Part shown: positions 41,544 to 41,578 of the stretch, in pieces
How the letters are laid out: every line of letters starts with the position of its first letter
Position numbering within the stretch: the first letter of the stretch is position 1
Assembly: GCF_003465825.1 (NCBI RefSeq)
Contig: NZ_QSBV01000019.1
Span: forward strand, 1-41,578
Direction: 5' to 3'
Length of the DNA stretch: 41,578 bases
DNA from: Collinsella sp. AF02-46-1
GTDB lineage: Bacteria; Actinomycetota; Coriobacteriia; Coriobacteriales; Coriobacteriaceae
Translations under genes and position numbers: made by a program
Notes under the pieces: generated by a model
Seen by the model: only the letters and a program-made list of their open reading frames with translations
Told to the model about the DNA's origin: nothing
Database searches by the model: none

Positions 41544-41575
41544 AAAAAAGGGGGAGGCCGCGAGGCCTCCCCCTT
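41544..41575 (-). terminator. Intrinsic terminator of a gene beyond the right edge
   Basis: Perfect 12-bp stem AAGGGGGAGGCC (41548-41559) / GGCCTCCCCCTT (41564-41575) with a 4-nt GCGA loop, followed on the minus strand by TTTTTTGCG. It separates the coaE unit from an upstream minus-strand gene not in the window. By actinobacterial synteny that could be rpsA or polA, but this is not visible. Confidence 0.9.
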
Positions 41576-41578
41576 CTT

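Noticed and set aside
1..41578. tRNA, rRNA, CRISPR arrays, insertion sequences, prophage genes
   Set aside because: No cloverleaf-like, array-like, transposase-like or phage-like sequence was recognised on either strand.

Overview
The window looks like a chromosomal segment of a Coriobacteriia actinobacterium, most likely Collinsella or a close relative. That placement is inference from sequence alone. The evidence is GC-rich coding sequence with G/C-ending codons, an actinobacterial gene order (coaE-uvrB-uvrA-uvrC-rapZ-whiA-gap-pgk-tpiA-secG), an LTA-synthase-like protein, and a complete sialic acid uptake and breakdown cluster of the kind found in gut bacteria. Nearly everything is on the minus strand. 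The exception is one four-gene plus-strand block at about 31.7-37.8 kb.

Layout from left to right: (1) 0.1-6.05 kb, a complete five-gene oligopeptide/dipeptide ABC transporter, transcribed oppA-B-C-D-F on the minus strand. (2) 6.3-11.4 kb, secG and the lower glycolysis genes gap-pgk-tpiA-gpmI. (3) 11.6-13.5 kb, whiA and rapZ, without the yvcK (gluconeogenesis factor) gene that usually lies between them. (4) 13.6-24.4 kb, a sialic acid cluster transcribed leftward: substrate-binding lipoprotein, permease, fused permease-ATPase, ATPase, an AXE1-type acetyl esterase, a shortened esterase paralogue without its catalytic serine, nanA, nanK and nanE. (5) 24.4-31.5 kb, uvrC, murJ, ybaK and uvrA. (6) 31.7-37.8 kb, plus strand: an LTA-synthase-family protein, the Mrp ATPase and two FAD-dependent oxidoreductases. 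(7) 37.9-41.4 kb, minus strand: uvrB, a small lytic transglycosylase and coaE, then the terminator of a gene beyond the right edge.

How the genes work together: the nan cluster can import sialic acid through an Opp/Dpp-type (Sat-like) transporter, probably remove O-acetyl groups, cleave it to ManNAc and pyruvate (NanA), phosphorylate ManNAc (NanK) and epimerise it to GlcNAc-6-P (NanE). GlcNAc-6-P then enters amino-sugar metabolism and glycolysis. No sialidase, nagA, nagB or dedicated regulator is present here. The three UvrABC excision-repair subunits all lie within 16 kb.

The items most worth a second look are: the serine-less esterase paralogue coupled to an intact one; a 98-nt highly structured RNA element with a cUUCGg tetraloop between nanK and nanE; a set of nested inverted repeats upstream of the nan cluster; a shared AAAACGTT site (a perfect 14-bp palindrome at gap) upstream of gap, the nan cluster and oppA; and the position of the nan cluster inside an otherwise conserved actinobacterial uvrC-rapZ-whiA-gap block. 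No tRNA, rRNA, CRISPR array, insertion sequence or prophage was recognised.
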